64,000 bases of DNA. It comes from Haliclona indistincta. Its lineage: Eukaryota; Porifera; Demospongiae; Haplosclerida; Chalinidae. How positions within the stretch are numbered: position 1 is the stretch's first letter; each line of letters opens with the position of its first letter. Made by a program: the position numbers and the translations under genes. Of the stretch, positions 39,588 through 51,324 are shown piece by piece. The DNA lies in assembly GCA_964017065.1 (NCBI GenBank), contig OZ024785.1, forward strand, positions 5,288,314-5,352,313, in the 5' to 3' direction. Below the pieces are notes generated by a model. That model was not told where the DNA came from and did no database searches. It saw only the letters and a program-made list of their open reading frames with translations.

Positions 39588-42500
39588 ATGTGGAAGCTCG
39601 TGTTGGTGTCTGCCCTGGTTGCGTACTGCGCGTGGGGAGCTGCTGCAGCCGCTAACACGACGCTCTCGTTTGCCTACATCACTTCCAAGACAGGCGCCTT
39701 TGTCACTGCCGGTGCCATCCCCGTTGTCGACCTAGCGCTGGAGCTAATCAACGGCAGAGCCGATATACTGTCCAACTACACTCTCACGTACCACGGAACT
39801 GTCGGGAACTCCAACGTAAGAACCCTATCTGAGCGTATTCATTATAATTATTTCTCTGTCCTTTGCAGTGCACTCGCACCGGAGCACTGAACGAATTCTC
39901 CGCTAGATTCCTGACGTCCAGGGACTCGTCGCACGCAAACTACGTCTCCCTGCTTTGCTGTGGATGCGCCTCAAGCACCTTAGCTGTTGGTGAAATTAGC
40001 CATTACTGGAATATACCTCAGGTAGCTAGACTACTGTACTCTGTGTCTATGTGACGGCGTTTTGTTGCAATACAGGTAACCGGAGTTGCAGGCACTCCCG
40101 AGTTGAACGATAGGCAGAAATACCGTGGACTCTATTCAACAGACGCTACAGTGGAGTATATTGGACTAGCCTTGGTAGCAGTAGCTCGCGAGTTCAACTG
40201 GTCTCAAGCGGTCTGTATCACTCAACTGGAGAGCCCCTTTATTGACGTGAGCTAGCTAAGCCTAACTCTAAAGATTTGCTTAAATTCTGACTAAAATATA
40301 GATCACTCAAAAGATCGAATCCGTGGACTTCAGATTGCTGAACACAAGTTTTAAGTTTCAGGCAGCAAGCCTCAACGCTGTCCCTTACAATGACTTACTG
40401 GAATGGGTACGCCCTGTTGCACCATAATCTAACCTTTTGTCCTTTACAGGATACAGATTACAGGATCGTGATAATAAATGCAAATGACCTCTTCATCTAT
40501 GAGATACTCTGCCGAGTGAGTTGTTCATGCATGGTTCTTCTGTCTTACATCTCTGTACTGCTAGGCTCATGCTAAAGGGATGCAGTCATCTCGATATGTA
40601 TGGATCACTCCGGGATGGTACGGTAGACAATGGTGGCTCCGAAACTTTACCAACACCTCTTGTAACTCGTCTACTGTCGAGAGAATGCTGAATAATAGCT
40701 TGACCTACAACCCAAGTGGAAACATGTTGTCAGACAATAGGACAAAGGCCACGTTCTCTCGTTTGGTAAGCAGAAGTTAGTCGATGTGGTACTGTAATAT
40801 TTTCAATTGACTACAGACGCCCGAGCAATATGAAATGGAGTACACTAGAAGACTGCAGATGGATCACTACAAGAACTTGACGAAACTGATCACTTCCGGG
40901 ACCGTCTTTGATGCAGTTTGGGCTATGGCACTCGCTCTCAACCACACAGCCGAGAGAGTGGTTACGAATGACAGCAGTGGTTGCAGCCATCTTCCCGGTC
41001 AACTGGTACCCTTGGAGCAGTTCGACTACAGCAACAAGAGAATGGGGTGTGTGATGATGGATAGCTACACTAGAGTCAAGTTCATTGGAATCACAGTAAC
41101 TTAATTCGCTGCTTGTGCTGGTGTTCCAATAGTCTCTGTGTGTAGGGACCAGTTGCCTTCAATAACAGTGGCAGCAGAGATCTTGCTAGTGTGCGTATTA
41201 AGCAGCTCAGAATGACAAGTGATCGATTTCGAAATAATGTACTATCATATCAGTTCTACTGCTCATACTTCAGGTAATACAAGTCTCTTTGGAAGAACCA
41301 TTCTGGAAGCAATTTTTAACCAAAGCAGCAGAAATGTGACATTGTTCAAAGCAGAGAGTACATCTACTATATGGCCTGGTATTTCACCTACTGTGTCATG
41401 AGCTGTACTGATCTTCTTTACTAGATGGTTTTCCATATGATGGGGCTCTACTTGATCTCATATATTACAGGTATCTTATTCCGACTGTCATAGCCGTCAT
41501 CTTTGGTATGGGAGGAATAATATATGCACTTGTGTGTTTCGTGATGAATATTTACCTCTTAAACAACAACCAGTAAGTTGTGCAATAGTAAAGAGGATAT
41601 ATTGTGTGCTTTGATATCACAGTACCGAGGGCACTAGGAGTGAAATACCAAACTTTCTTCTCTGTGCTGGAGCTCTGTTTCTTTATATCTCACTATGCCT
41701 GCATAATGTTGCCCATGACACGACGCTTGAATCTTACACTAGTGTTTGCAATGTAAGTTTACTATACACTGATAAATTTACCATTCAATTACTCTTCAGA
41801 TAAGACAATGGCTGTTCTCTGTCGGTTATACCATGTGCCTGTCGGTGGTCCTCACCAAGACTGCACTATCGTACTTCGAAGACCTGATGTCGAGAGATGT
41901 TAGTAGCATGTCTTTGTGTTGTGTGTCGAATGACTTTTCTTTAGTACGAAGGACTCGAATATTGGATCATCTTGATGGTCAGTGTTTGCGTAATCGATGG
42001 ATTATTGTTGACTTTATTCGTTGCGATGCCATGGACTCGTCTTAAAGCTATTATCGCTTATTATTCAAATGCTACTTATGTGAGTTTTTGGTCAATTTTT
42101 CTTCTGTCTGTTTTCATCATTCACAGATGGATGGAATAAACTATCGTATCAGTGTCTATGTGTGCTACAATATTCTATTTGATGTCATCTATGCTATTTT
42201 GCTCATCTACAAGTTTGCTATACTGCTGGCAGCATTGACTTTGGCTCTTTTGAATCGAAGATCAGCAGCAATACTTGACCATAGTGTAGATGACTCAATG
42301 GAGTTGGCTATCTGCCTGTTCTTAAACACCATTGCACTGTCTGTGCTCGCTGTGTCAAATTTTGCCTTTCCGTATTATCCAGATGTGCTTGATGGTCTCT
42401 ACGATATTTGTCTGTTTTTAGGAGCCACATCATTTCTAACTTGCATCATCTTCCTTCCAGCTGTACTTAAGTGGAGAAACAATGTGAGTATGTGCACAAT

Positions 42501-43337
42501 AATTACTTGTATGTTGTTTGTTATGGTCATTGTTCATGCATGCAGAGAAGAATACATCCAGAAGATCAGGCTCCACCTGTAGCCGGTAATCCACCAGTAG
42601 CCGGTAATCCACCTGTAGCCGGTAATCCACCTGTAGCCGGTAATCCACCTGTAGCCGGTAATCCACCTGTAGCCGGTAATCCACCAGTAGCCGGTAATCC
42701 ACCAGTAGCCGGTAATCCACCTGTAGCCGGTAATCCACCAGTAGCCGGTAATCCACCAGTAGCCGGTAATCCACCAGTAGCCGGTAATCCACCTGTAGCC
42801 GGTAATCCACCTGGAGCCGGTAATCCACCTGGAGCCTGTCAACAGAATCAACCTGGATCATCTCAACAAAATCCAGAAACCAGTTCTTTTCAATCCCAAT
42901 TGCTTCAACCTCCTTTAACGTTTCGTACTAGTCGTTCACCAACTCCTCGGCCTCCAAGTCGTTCACCAACTCCTCGGCCTCCAAGTCGTTCACCAACTCC
43001 TCAGCCTCCAAGTCGTTCACCATCTCCTCAGCCTCCAAATCGTTCACCATCTCCTCAGCCTCCAAATCGTTCACCATCTACACGGTCTTCAAGTCGTTCA
43101 CCATCTCCTTGGCCTTCAAGTCATCCAGCAACTCCTCTAAGCTGTCCACCATGTGCCGAATCATCATATGCACTTTGGGTTGATGATCCTGGTACAACTC
43201 ACAAGGTACAGCATTATTATACTGTTAATCGCTTATGTTAGGATGAATTGTAGCATGAACCAACTGATCTTCATCAGAGAAGAAGTAGTACAATCTGCAG
43301 TGACGAAACAGATGTGGAAGTTTCTACACACATGTGA
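39588..43337 (+). CDS. Class C (GABA-B-like) GPCR, copy 1
   Basis: Predicted cell-surface receptor with a bilobed ligand-binding domain and seven transmembrane helices; the ligand is unknown. About 15 short exons. Signal peptide MWKLVLVSALVAYCAW, then venus-flytrap blocks (ALELINGRADILSNYTL, NEFSARFLTS, CGCASSTLAVGEIS, GVAGTPELNDRQKYRGLYST, EYIGLALVAVAREFNWSQ, RYVWITPGWYG, VFDAVWAMALALNHT, GPVAFNNSG). No long Cys-rich domain separates it from the helices, as in GABA-B receptors. TM1 is near 41470-41560, and TM5-TM7 lie in 42126-42482 (SMELAICLFLNTIALSVLAV, PYYPDVLDGLYD). The cytoplasmic tail (42546-43204) has PPVAGN repeats, then SRSPTPRPP repeats. A 47-50-bp intron gives a final exon ending DVEVSTHM. 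Splicing of that last intron is inferred from all three copies. Confidence 0.85.
42576..42838 (+). repeat. Coding 18-bp minisatellite (PPVAGN), GPCR copy 1
   Basis: About 14 units of 'ccacctgtagccggtaat' (with A/T variation) encode PPVAGN in the receptor tail. A second coding repeat (27 bp, SRSPTPRPP type, about 7 units) follows at 42934-43130. Confidence 0.95.
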
Positions 43338-43540
43338 ATCCCTGGTATAGTGGGACGAAAAATGGACTCTCCTTGACTGAATAACAATTTTGATTGTGCT
43401 TGACAGTATTAATAATAATACATGTAGTTGTACTATTGAAGTGAGAATGTTATCTGCCCCAGCGAAGGAGCCGATTCATTAACTTGAGCGCTGTTTCACT
43501 AGATGCATAGAGTTCAGTACTATCATACCAGCTATACTGC

Positions 43541-43706
43541 TAGGGATAGATGATGACTGCTAGAGATAGATGATGACTGCTAGAGATAGATGATGACTGC
43601 TAGAGATAGATGATGACTGCTAGAGATAGATGATGACTGCTAGAGATAGATGATGTCTGCTAGAGATAGATGATGACTGCTAGAGATAGATGATGACTGC
43701 ATGCTA
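43541..43706. repeat. 20-bp minisatellite, only after GPCR copy 1
   Basis: About eight units of 'gctagagatagatgatgact'. The same place after copies 2 and 3 has a single unit. Confidence 0.9.
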
Positions 43707-44801
43707 GGGATAGATGACATTGGTCACCAGTGCTTGTTGAACAGAGCGGGCTTCCTGTGTGGATGCGTGATAATGGCACTAGTCTCATTCTTGGTTCCAA
43801 TGAATTCCGTGAGTGTTCAAATGCATATGTAGCATTGTTGATCCCGTTTGCTTTGCTGGGACTAATTCCTGTTGGTATAATCATTGCTCTCAACCTCACT
43901 GTATCCATTGGTACTATCTAAACTGGTACTAGGCTCTAATGCAATGCCTGTATTAAGCACTCTTATTCTGCTCTCGTACACTAAGGTACTTCGAACAGTC
44001 ATCCAGTCCTTGCTGATTGGTTATGTCTCTTGCGGTGACTCACTAAGGAGAGTGTGGCAATTTGATGCTAACATTGACTACTTTAGTCCTTTTCATAATT
44101 TTATGGCGCTCTTCATATTCTCACTAGCCGTGGTCATGCTAATAGCACTGCCATACACTGCACTAGTACTCATCAATCCTGTATTAGAGGGATATCTGTG
44201 ACGATTCAGATACTTTAAATGGTTAGCTCGTCTGAAACCATTCTACGATGCCTATAGCGGACCTTAAAAGGACAATTGCAGGTTCTGGCCGGGGTTGCTA
44301 CTCGTAGCACGATTCATTCTCGCTCTTGTGATACCCTTTGGTAGTGACACTACCAACCTATCAGTGATTCTAACAGTGGTGCTGGTGCTACTGATGACTG
44401 GATGGAACCTTCGTGGAGTCTACAACAAGTGGTACCTGGATCTACTAGAGTCTTGGTTCCTTCTGAACATTGCAGTCTACTGCATCTTTGGGTTTGCTGG
44501 GCTTGCTGCCATAGGAGGGAATGTCTCCATTACGTTGGTATTTCTCACTTTTTTGGGAATTCTTTTGTATCATTTAAATCTTCGATTGAAGAAAACGAAA
44601 TCTGGAGAGCGATTAAATTCCTGGTGTCTGACCAAACTGAGGAATACAAGAGTATATTCAAGATTTATATCGGATGATTCCACTGTGAAGTCCTGTTACG
44701 TTGACGATGATCTTTCCTCTTCTGTCACAGTAGTGAGAAGAAGGGAGTCCCTGCTTTCAGATGACATCATTAGCAACAGATACTCTTTTGTTGAAATATA
44801 A
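43707..44801 (+). pseudogene. Truncated beta-helix/membrane gene, fragment 1
   Basis: Matches the last third of the 35697-39434 gene, from CLLNRAGFLCG to the final KNRYSFVEI-like end. Lesions: a frameshift in the GRCDNG codons, an internal loss of about 250 bp between 'gggactatc' and 'taaactagt' of the parent (which creates TAA after TVSIGTI), TGA at 'ctgtgacgattc' and TAA at 'ccttaaaagg'. No signal peptide or ectodomain remains. The 3' end is well conserved and abuts the next GPCR promoter. Confidence 0.88.
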
Positions 44802-44901
44802 ATGTGTGACTGTGAATTTTTTTAAATTTTGTATGACTTTGAATATAAATTTTTGTACAGTAACAAATTTTTTTATTAGGTGTGGCTGGTTAGCGTACAC
44901 G

Positions 44902-44914
44902 TGTTTATAAAAGC
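44902..44914 (+). promoter_or_regulatory. TATA box of GPCR copy 2
   Basis: 'tgtttataaaagc' in the conserved unit promoter, about 45 bp before the ATG at 44957. Confidence 0.7.
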
Positions 44915-45969
44915 AGTTTTTCCCTCGTGTTACTGTTTTTAGGAGAACCTGCAGAGATGTGGAAGCTCGTGTTGGTGTCTGCCCTAGTTGCGTACTGCGC
45001 GTGGGGAGCAGCAGCCGCTAACACGACGCTCTCGTTTGCCTACATCACTTCCAAGACAGGCACCTTCGTCACTGCCGGTGCCATCCCCGTTGTCGACCTA
45101 GCGCTGGAGCTAATCAACGGCAGAGCCGATATACTGTCCAACTACACTCTCACGTACCACAGGACTGTCGGGAACTCCAACGTAAGAACCCTATCTGTAC
45201 GTATTCATTACATTTCTCTGTCCTTTGCAGTGCACTCGCACAGGAGCACTGAACGAATTCTCCGCTAGACTCCTGACGTCCAGGGACTCGTCGCACCCAA
45301 ACTACGTCTCCCTGCTTTGCTGTGGATGCGCCTCAAGCACCTTAGCTGTTGGTGAAATTAGCCATTACTGGAATATACCTCAGGTAGCTAGACTACTGCA
45401 CTTCAAGTTGTGGCTTTTGTGCCTATGTGACGGCGCTTTGTTGCAATACAGGTAACCGGAGTTGCAGGCACTCCCGAGTTGAACGATAGACAGAAATACC
45501 GTGGACTCTATTCAACAGATGCTACAATGGACTATATTGGACTAGCCTTGGTAGCAGTAGCTCGCGAGTTCAACTGGTCTCAAGCGGTCTGTATCACTCA
45601 ACTGGAGAGCCCCTTTATTGACGTGAGCTAGCTAAGCCTTACTCTAAAGGTTTGTTTAAATTCTGACTACAATATAGATCACTCAAAAGATCGAATCCGT
45701 GGACTTCAGATTGCTGAACACAAGTTTTAAGTTTCAGGCAGCCAGCCTCAATGCTGTCCCTTACAATGACTTACTGAACTGGGTACGCCCTGTTGCACCA
45801 TAATCTAAGACTCACCTTTTGTCCTTTACAGGATACGGATTACAGGATTGTGATAATAAATGCAAATGACCTCTTCATCTATGAGATACTCTGCCGAGTG
45901 AGTTGTTCATGCATGGTTCTTCTGTCTTACATCTCTGTACTGCTAGGCTCATGCTAAAGGGATGCAGTC

Positions 45970-46100
45970 TGTCACTGGAGTTTTGGTCCGGGTAAAATCG
46001 GTCCGGGCGGACCATTTTTACCGTGGAAGTTTTGGTCCGGCGGACCAAAATTACCGGTAAAAATGGTCCGCCATTGGAAATATTTGTCCGGCCAGTCCGC
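45970..46100 (+). repeat. Left terminal inverted repeat of Ginger element
   Basis: Starts TGTCACTGGAGTTTTGGTCC. Contains three nested 'tggtccg'/'cggacca' palindromes and pairs imperfectly with 51190-51324. Confidence 0.8.
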
Positions 46101-46675
46101 GCCACTCACGCAAGTGAATCACAAAGCTTCCAGGCATTTCTATGGCATAAGAAGCTTCCAAGCATTAGCTTCCAAACAGCTAATGCTTCCAGCTTCCAGG
46201 CAGGGCCAGGCATTTTAATCAAGAAGACTCTCTCAGCTCCTGGAAAAGTTCTTGTCCTCTTTTAATCCTTCTCAGCCCTGTACATTTCATTTCTACTGTC
46301 CCTGTGGCAACTGCTTTTCAAGTCATCATTGTCACTAATATTTCTACTATAATATCTACTAGTTTATTCCTGGCTGCTAGTCTCAGGCTAGTTGTCCATC
46401 AGTACACTCTTGAACTTTGGTCCTACATTAGCTCCTGTGTTGTATTGTAAGTTGTAATAATAATAATGAAGAGTAAAACCCTAGCTTGATCGTAGGCAAC
46501 ACTTTCAGGCGTCCTACGAAGACTTTAGCTAGATCGGTGATAAATTATTCATGATAACAGACTTCACATTCGATCAATTGAATTTTGTGAAGTACAACAT
46601 CATTGTTTATAATAATATGGCAAAAAATTGAAACTGCGGAAAAATTATCAAGATCAAAACAGTACATTGAACTAC

Positions 46676-49600
46676 CTAATATGCACAGCAAAGAGAGCAA
46701 AACCATTGCTTAGGCTTAGTAGTTGAAGTAAACACGCACAAGTCTTTGTGGTACCAAAGTTTACACTGGTTGCACTTGATCATTTCTTCGCTGAAATGAT
46801 CTGGCATTCGGCAACTGCAAAAAACTTGAATATGGTAGCTCTTCCTCACAGCACTTCTTCTCTCTCTTCCTTTTTTTGCAGTGGGAAAGTCGGATAGCTG
46901 ACTAGCCACCAAGCATTGACGGAGATGTTCCCTCATTTCAGATTGCTTGAACTTGAACGAACTAGGGTGGCAGCCACTGGCCAAAACTCCTGCAAAAGCA
47001 ATTGCAAATAAGCCGCAGTCAGACCCACCCTCTTGTTGCTGTGTCGGCCTATACCTGTATAACGTATTAATAAGCTGTAAACAACAAAACATTATCTAAT
47101 GAAGGGTGAAATTGTAAATTGGGGAGTCGAAATTACCGATAATTGTATTATGGTAGAAATAACACATAATTCAAGGAGACCACCCTCTGAGCAGAGGGGA
47201 ATTCGGAGAGAATGTTACAATACATCTCGGTTTTTGACGACAATTGAATGCTATCGGGATCTTTTCGATCAAAACTTAGATGCAAAGTGATAAGCAAATA
47301 TGTATTATAACATACCTCACTGTAATGACATCTTGGTCTGTGTGCAAGAGAGCTGCTATCTGACTCTGCAATTCTTTGCTCAATTCTTTGGTCTCTATAA
47401 ACAGTGAGTCAAACACATCCACTTCAGCTTGCTGACATCCAATTGTTGATATCGTCACCCAGTGAGCTTGGCCATCATGTAAAACTTGGACGAATTCTCC
47501 TTGCATCACGTCAAAGGCTAACGTCATTCCTAGAGCAACATCTTGTAGACCTTGAATGTGGGGATAAGCCTGCTTGATCAGCAGCTGACTAGCATTAACT
47601 AAGGAATCATTCAGCCATCTTCCATGAGTCAGAATCTGCTCGTCTTTAACTGTTAGGTTTGACACCCAATGTGATGGTGGTTCCGGTGATGGTGTTTTGT
47701 AGGTGTCAAGGTCAACGATGGATGCTTCAAAATCTGATTCACATCGTTTCCTCTTTCTGGCACAACTTCTTTGCTTCAAGGCAAGGGCGGTTACGTTGCT
47801 GGTGTGTGTTGGTACTATTCGTGTATTCAAGGCCTTAATGACAAAGACAAAGAAAAAATTATTATTTTGTTATGAAAAAAATTGCTTACTTCAGAGATGA
47901 GAAAGGTACATGTGCTAGTATCGACAGCGATATTGGGTTCTAATTTGGCAATTGGTGAAAGGTGAAGATCAGGTATGAGATATGGGAAGAGCTCTCTTTT
48001 ACATGACGAGTCACAGACTGAACTATTAGTAAAGGGTGCCTAAATCAACAATATACAATTAAGTGGTGCTACGCGTAAATGTAAATTATACCTGAAATGA
48101 CATCGAAGATTCAAATGATGGATGTCTTGTTATGAATGGAGGGGTGGAAGGATGTGGTTGCTACAATAAAAGGAGAAACAAGTTTTAATTGAGCACACAC
48201 AACATTAGTCGAGGGTAACAATAGCATTATGTTAAACATAAGTGTTGACTTACCGCAGCAACAGAAGGCAGTGATGGAGATCCGGCAAAAGTAAGCTGAC
48301 CAGAAGAAGTGGCGAGATTATTGCCAGTATGAATTTTGATGTTTCTGCTTGCATCAGTGTTCCCAGTCTTAGCGTGAGTCTTAGATAGAGTGTTGCCAGT
48401 CTTAGCATCAGTGTTGCCGGTCTTAGCGTGAGTATTGTCGGTCTTAGCGAGAGTGTTGCCGGTCTTAGCGATCTTAGCTTGAGTGCTGCTGGTCTTAGCG
48501 AGAGTGTTGCCAGTCTTAGCGAGAGTGTTGCCGGTCTTAGCGAGAGTGTTGCCGGTCTTAGCGAGAGTGTTGCCGGTCTTAGCGATCTTAGCTTGAGTGT
48601 TGCCGGTCTTAGCGAGAGTGTTGCCGGTAAGCAGACTGTCAATGGTTGAGGTGAACTGCAAAGGAGGAGGCAGCGGAGGGATAGAGAAATCTTCAAAGCT
48701 TACTCTTGCCTGCAGAGAAAAAAGCAATAAAGTAACATTTTAGAAACCATAATTATCTGCTTTAGCCATGGCAGGAATTACTCACAATAGTGATGTAACA
48801 ATTAATGATAAAGGAACAAAATCTATGCCATAATATGTACGACAGTAATGTTAACATGAAAAAGTAGTTATTTGAACCTGAAGTGCAATCAAAGTATCAT
48901 CATCTGTGTCATTCAGTGGTTCACGAAGGGGACTCAAGAAATCATCATCATCATAATCGTCTTCATCTGTGTCATACTGCGGGTCATGAAGGGGACTCAA
49001 GAAATCGTCTTCATACTGCGGGTCAGGAAGGGGACTCAAGAAATCGTCTTCATTCTGTGGGTCATGAAGGGGACTCAAGAAATCGTCATCATCATCGTCT
49101 TCATCTGTGTCATACTGCAGGTCACGAAGAGGACTCAAGAAATCGTCATTTGTAGCCTGTATAGAGTAGAAGTAACAAAAATTAAGCAGTGCTACAGTAA
49201 ATATTGCTAGTACTCACAGAATTGCCTTGCTTGTATGGCTTGATGTGTGCACCGGTCGCCTTTAGCACATTCGTCCCATCTTGTGAAGTGAGCTGGTATA
49301 CACCTCGAGTGAGAACAGCTGATATAACGAATGGACCAACGTATCGCTCATCCAGTTTCCCGCCCTTTCTCTTCTTCCGCTTGAAATCTTTCTTCAAAAC
49401 CAGCTGGCCTTTCTTGAAGAGATCGGGGTTGCTGTGCTTCTTGTCAAAAGCTAATTTCTGCTTTTCTTGTGCCTTTTTGATATTTGCTTTTGCTGTGTCC
49501 AATTGAGCAGTCCATATTCGTTGAAGTTCATCCTGATCTGGGTCTTGAAGGTTAGCGTATTTTACAGCTACCTCCTCACTGCTGGCTTTACGCACATTGA

Positions 49601-50930
49601 TGTCAATGGGTAATGTTGCTTGCCGATTGAACATCAGCTGGAATGGTGTAAACCCAGAAGATTCGTGGCGAGATGTATTGTATGCAAACACACAGTTGTC
49701 CAAGTAGGTGGCCCACTCCTCCTTCTTCTTGTAGCAATACTTCACTAACATCCGCTGCATTGTTTGGTTCCATCGCTCTACCAATCCATTAGCCTATATA
49801 ATAATGATTTAAAGTGTTATAATCACGCACTTCAGTAAATTGAGCTATTTTCACCTGTGGATGATACGGAGTTGTTAGTCGCCTTTTTATGCCAAGAAGA
49901 TTAGCCAATCTTTTATCGAGCTTGTTGTCAAACTGCCTTCCATTGTCGGAAATGATGACATTGGGAAGACCCATACGCATGAATACCTAGAAAGCAATGA
50001 TGCAAATATAATTATTTATGCACATGTTTACAAACTTTGAACAGACACGTGGCTACAGACGATGCCTCCTTGTTGGTAGTTGGGACTGCCTCGACCCACT
50101 TGGTGAAGTAGTCCGTGATTGTTAATATGTAGAGGCTCCCATCAGTGGCAGGTGGCGAAATGGGTCCGACAAAATCAATACCCAACATGTGCCATGGAGC
50201 CTTTACAGCAATCGGATTCAACTGTGGTGTGCCTGTTGTCAACTTTCTGTTCATCCTTTGACAGACATCACAAGCTGATAACTGCAATAAATGACAAAAA
50301 ATATTGCAAGCATGGATTATACAATGTAGTAGAACCAACAGTCACACAGTAAACTGGTCAAGTATCATTATACAATTGATCGTACTCGCTTTTCTCTTGC
50401 AGGCGAGTAAGCAAATAATGCTATCCAACGAACAAATATGCCCACGGCCAAGCATGATAATTCTCAATGCACATTATAGTTAACATACCATATCTGTAAC
50501 ATCTTTTAGCAACCCATGCCACATGAACCGTTCTTTAATGCGATGAATGGTTCTGGTTCGCCCCAAGTGTCCAGCAGTACTGTCGACATGACAGGCACGC
50601 AATATTTTTTGCCTCTCGGTGATGTTTTGGATGTACCGCAGCAGAACATCTCCCTACATTGGTGAATTATGAAATATTTAGCTTATAATTCATTTTGATA
50701 AATCCTTGACTTACTCTTCCTTTAATCTTGTGCTTGTAAAAAAGCTCTCCGTCAATAACAGCAAACTTCTTCGCCTTCCGTCTAATCGTTCTTTTTCTGC
50801 TGTCGCTGCATCCCTCGGGATATGACTGGTTTACAGCATATTGATAGGCTAGTTCGACAAGATCATCGTCAATCTCCTCATCACCGCTTCCATTCAATAT
50901 CCAAGTTGTCTTGACTGGCGCTTCTGCCAT
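46676..50930 (-). CDS. Ginger transposase: integrase, Ulp1-like protease, PHD-like finger
   Basis: Multi-exon gene. Exon 1 begins at 50930 (MAEAPVKTTW). Then comes an H2C2 zinc module (HVDSTAGHLG, then CDVCQR), and an integrase catalytic core with the DDE residues in GIDFVGP, IISDNGRQFDN and LVERWNQT. A GPY/F-type end (YVGPFVISAV) follows. Next are an acidic repeat exon (DDFLSPLHDPQ units, 48880-49155) and a repeat exon (GNTLAKT units, 48255-48712). Then a C48/Ulp1-like cysteine protease: GRWLNDSLV, HWVTIS (His), VDVFDSLF (Asp), and QQQEGGSDCGLFA (Gln, Cys). The end is a PHD-like finger (CSCRMPDHF, CNQCKLWYHKDLC, WFCSLCC). The catalytic residues of integrase and protease all seem present. Whether all exons form one polyprotein is inferred from strand and phase. 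Confidence 0.82.
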
Positions 50931-51189
50931 TGTGGATCGATGTCTTCTGACAGCGCACTACAGATTCCGGTGTAGATCTAGCCGAGGATCTAGCTAAACT
51001 CCAGGCCTTGTGAACATAGGGTCTACACGTGTTCAAGTGCCTGAGCCATGGTAGAACTGTTCTGATTGGTCACATAGCTCTGTAGCAGCTATTGACGACG
51101 ACGCTTTCTTCTGATTGGTCGAATCTCAGCCCTGCTTGCGAGCCGGCTTGTTAGCAGCAGTTGTTGCTGATGACAGACTGGCCGGAAAA

Positions 51190-51324
51190 AATGGTCCTAT
51201 ACCCGGACCATAATTTCCAGAGTCGGACCAATTTTTCCAGGAAAATTTGGTCCGGGCGGACCAATTTTACCGGTAATTTTGGTCCGCCGGACCGAAATTT
51301 CCGCGGACCAAAATTTCCGTGACA
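51190..51324 (-). repeat. Right terminal inverted repeat of Ginger element
   Basis: Ends 'ccaaaatttccgtgaca', complement of the left tip with mismatches. Rich in 'ggtccg' palindromes. Confidence 0.8.

Larger units (their letters stand above)
45970..51324. mobile_element. Ginger-type DNA transposon, exact 4-bp target duplication
   Basis: A 5,355-bp element with ends TGTCAC...GTGACA, flanked by AGTC at 45966-45969 and 51325-51328. The empty site is visible in GPCR copies 1 and 3 ('gatgcagtcatctcgatatg'), which fixes the ends to the base. The termini, about 130 bp, are imperfect inverted repeats made of smaller palindromes ('ttttggtccg', 'cggaccaaaatt'). It encodes a gypsy-like integrase with protease and zinc-finger domains on the minus strand and no reverse transcriptase. 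Those traits fit the Ginger1 group as I know it. Confidence 0.88.

Noticed and set aside
42576..42838. CRISPR-like array
   Set aside because: The repeats are contiguous 18-bp units without unique spacers, they are coding, and the host is an animal.
42436..42861. Minus-strand open frames of VDYRLQ or WITGYR repeats across the GPCR tail minisatellites (also 53187-53684 and 58381-58914)
   Set aside because: They are the antisense shadows of an 18-bp repeat without stops. The plus-strand frame is in phase with receptor exons in all three copies.
48872..49210. Plus-strand repeat frames (GTQEIV or HEGDSRN units)
   Set aside because: They are antisense to the acidic repeat exon of the Ginger gene, which is in phase with neighbouring exons.
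45970..51324. Gypsy LTR retrotransposon
   Set aside because: The integrase is gypsy-like, but there is no reverse transcriptase, no LTRs and clear inverted terminal repeats with a 4-bp duplication, so it is a DNA transposon.
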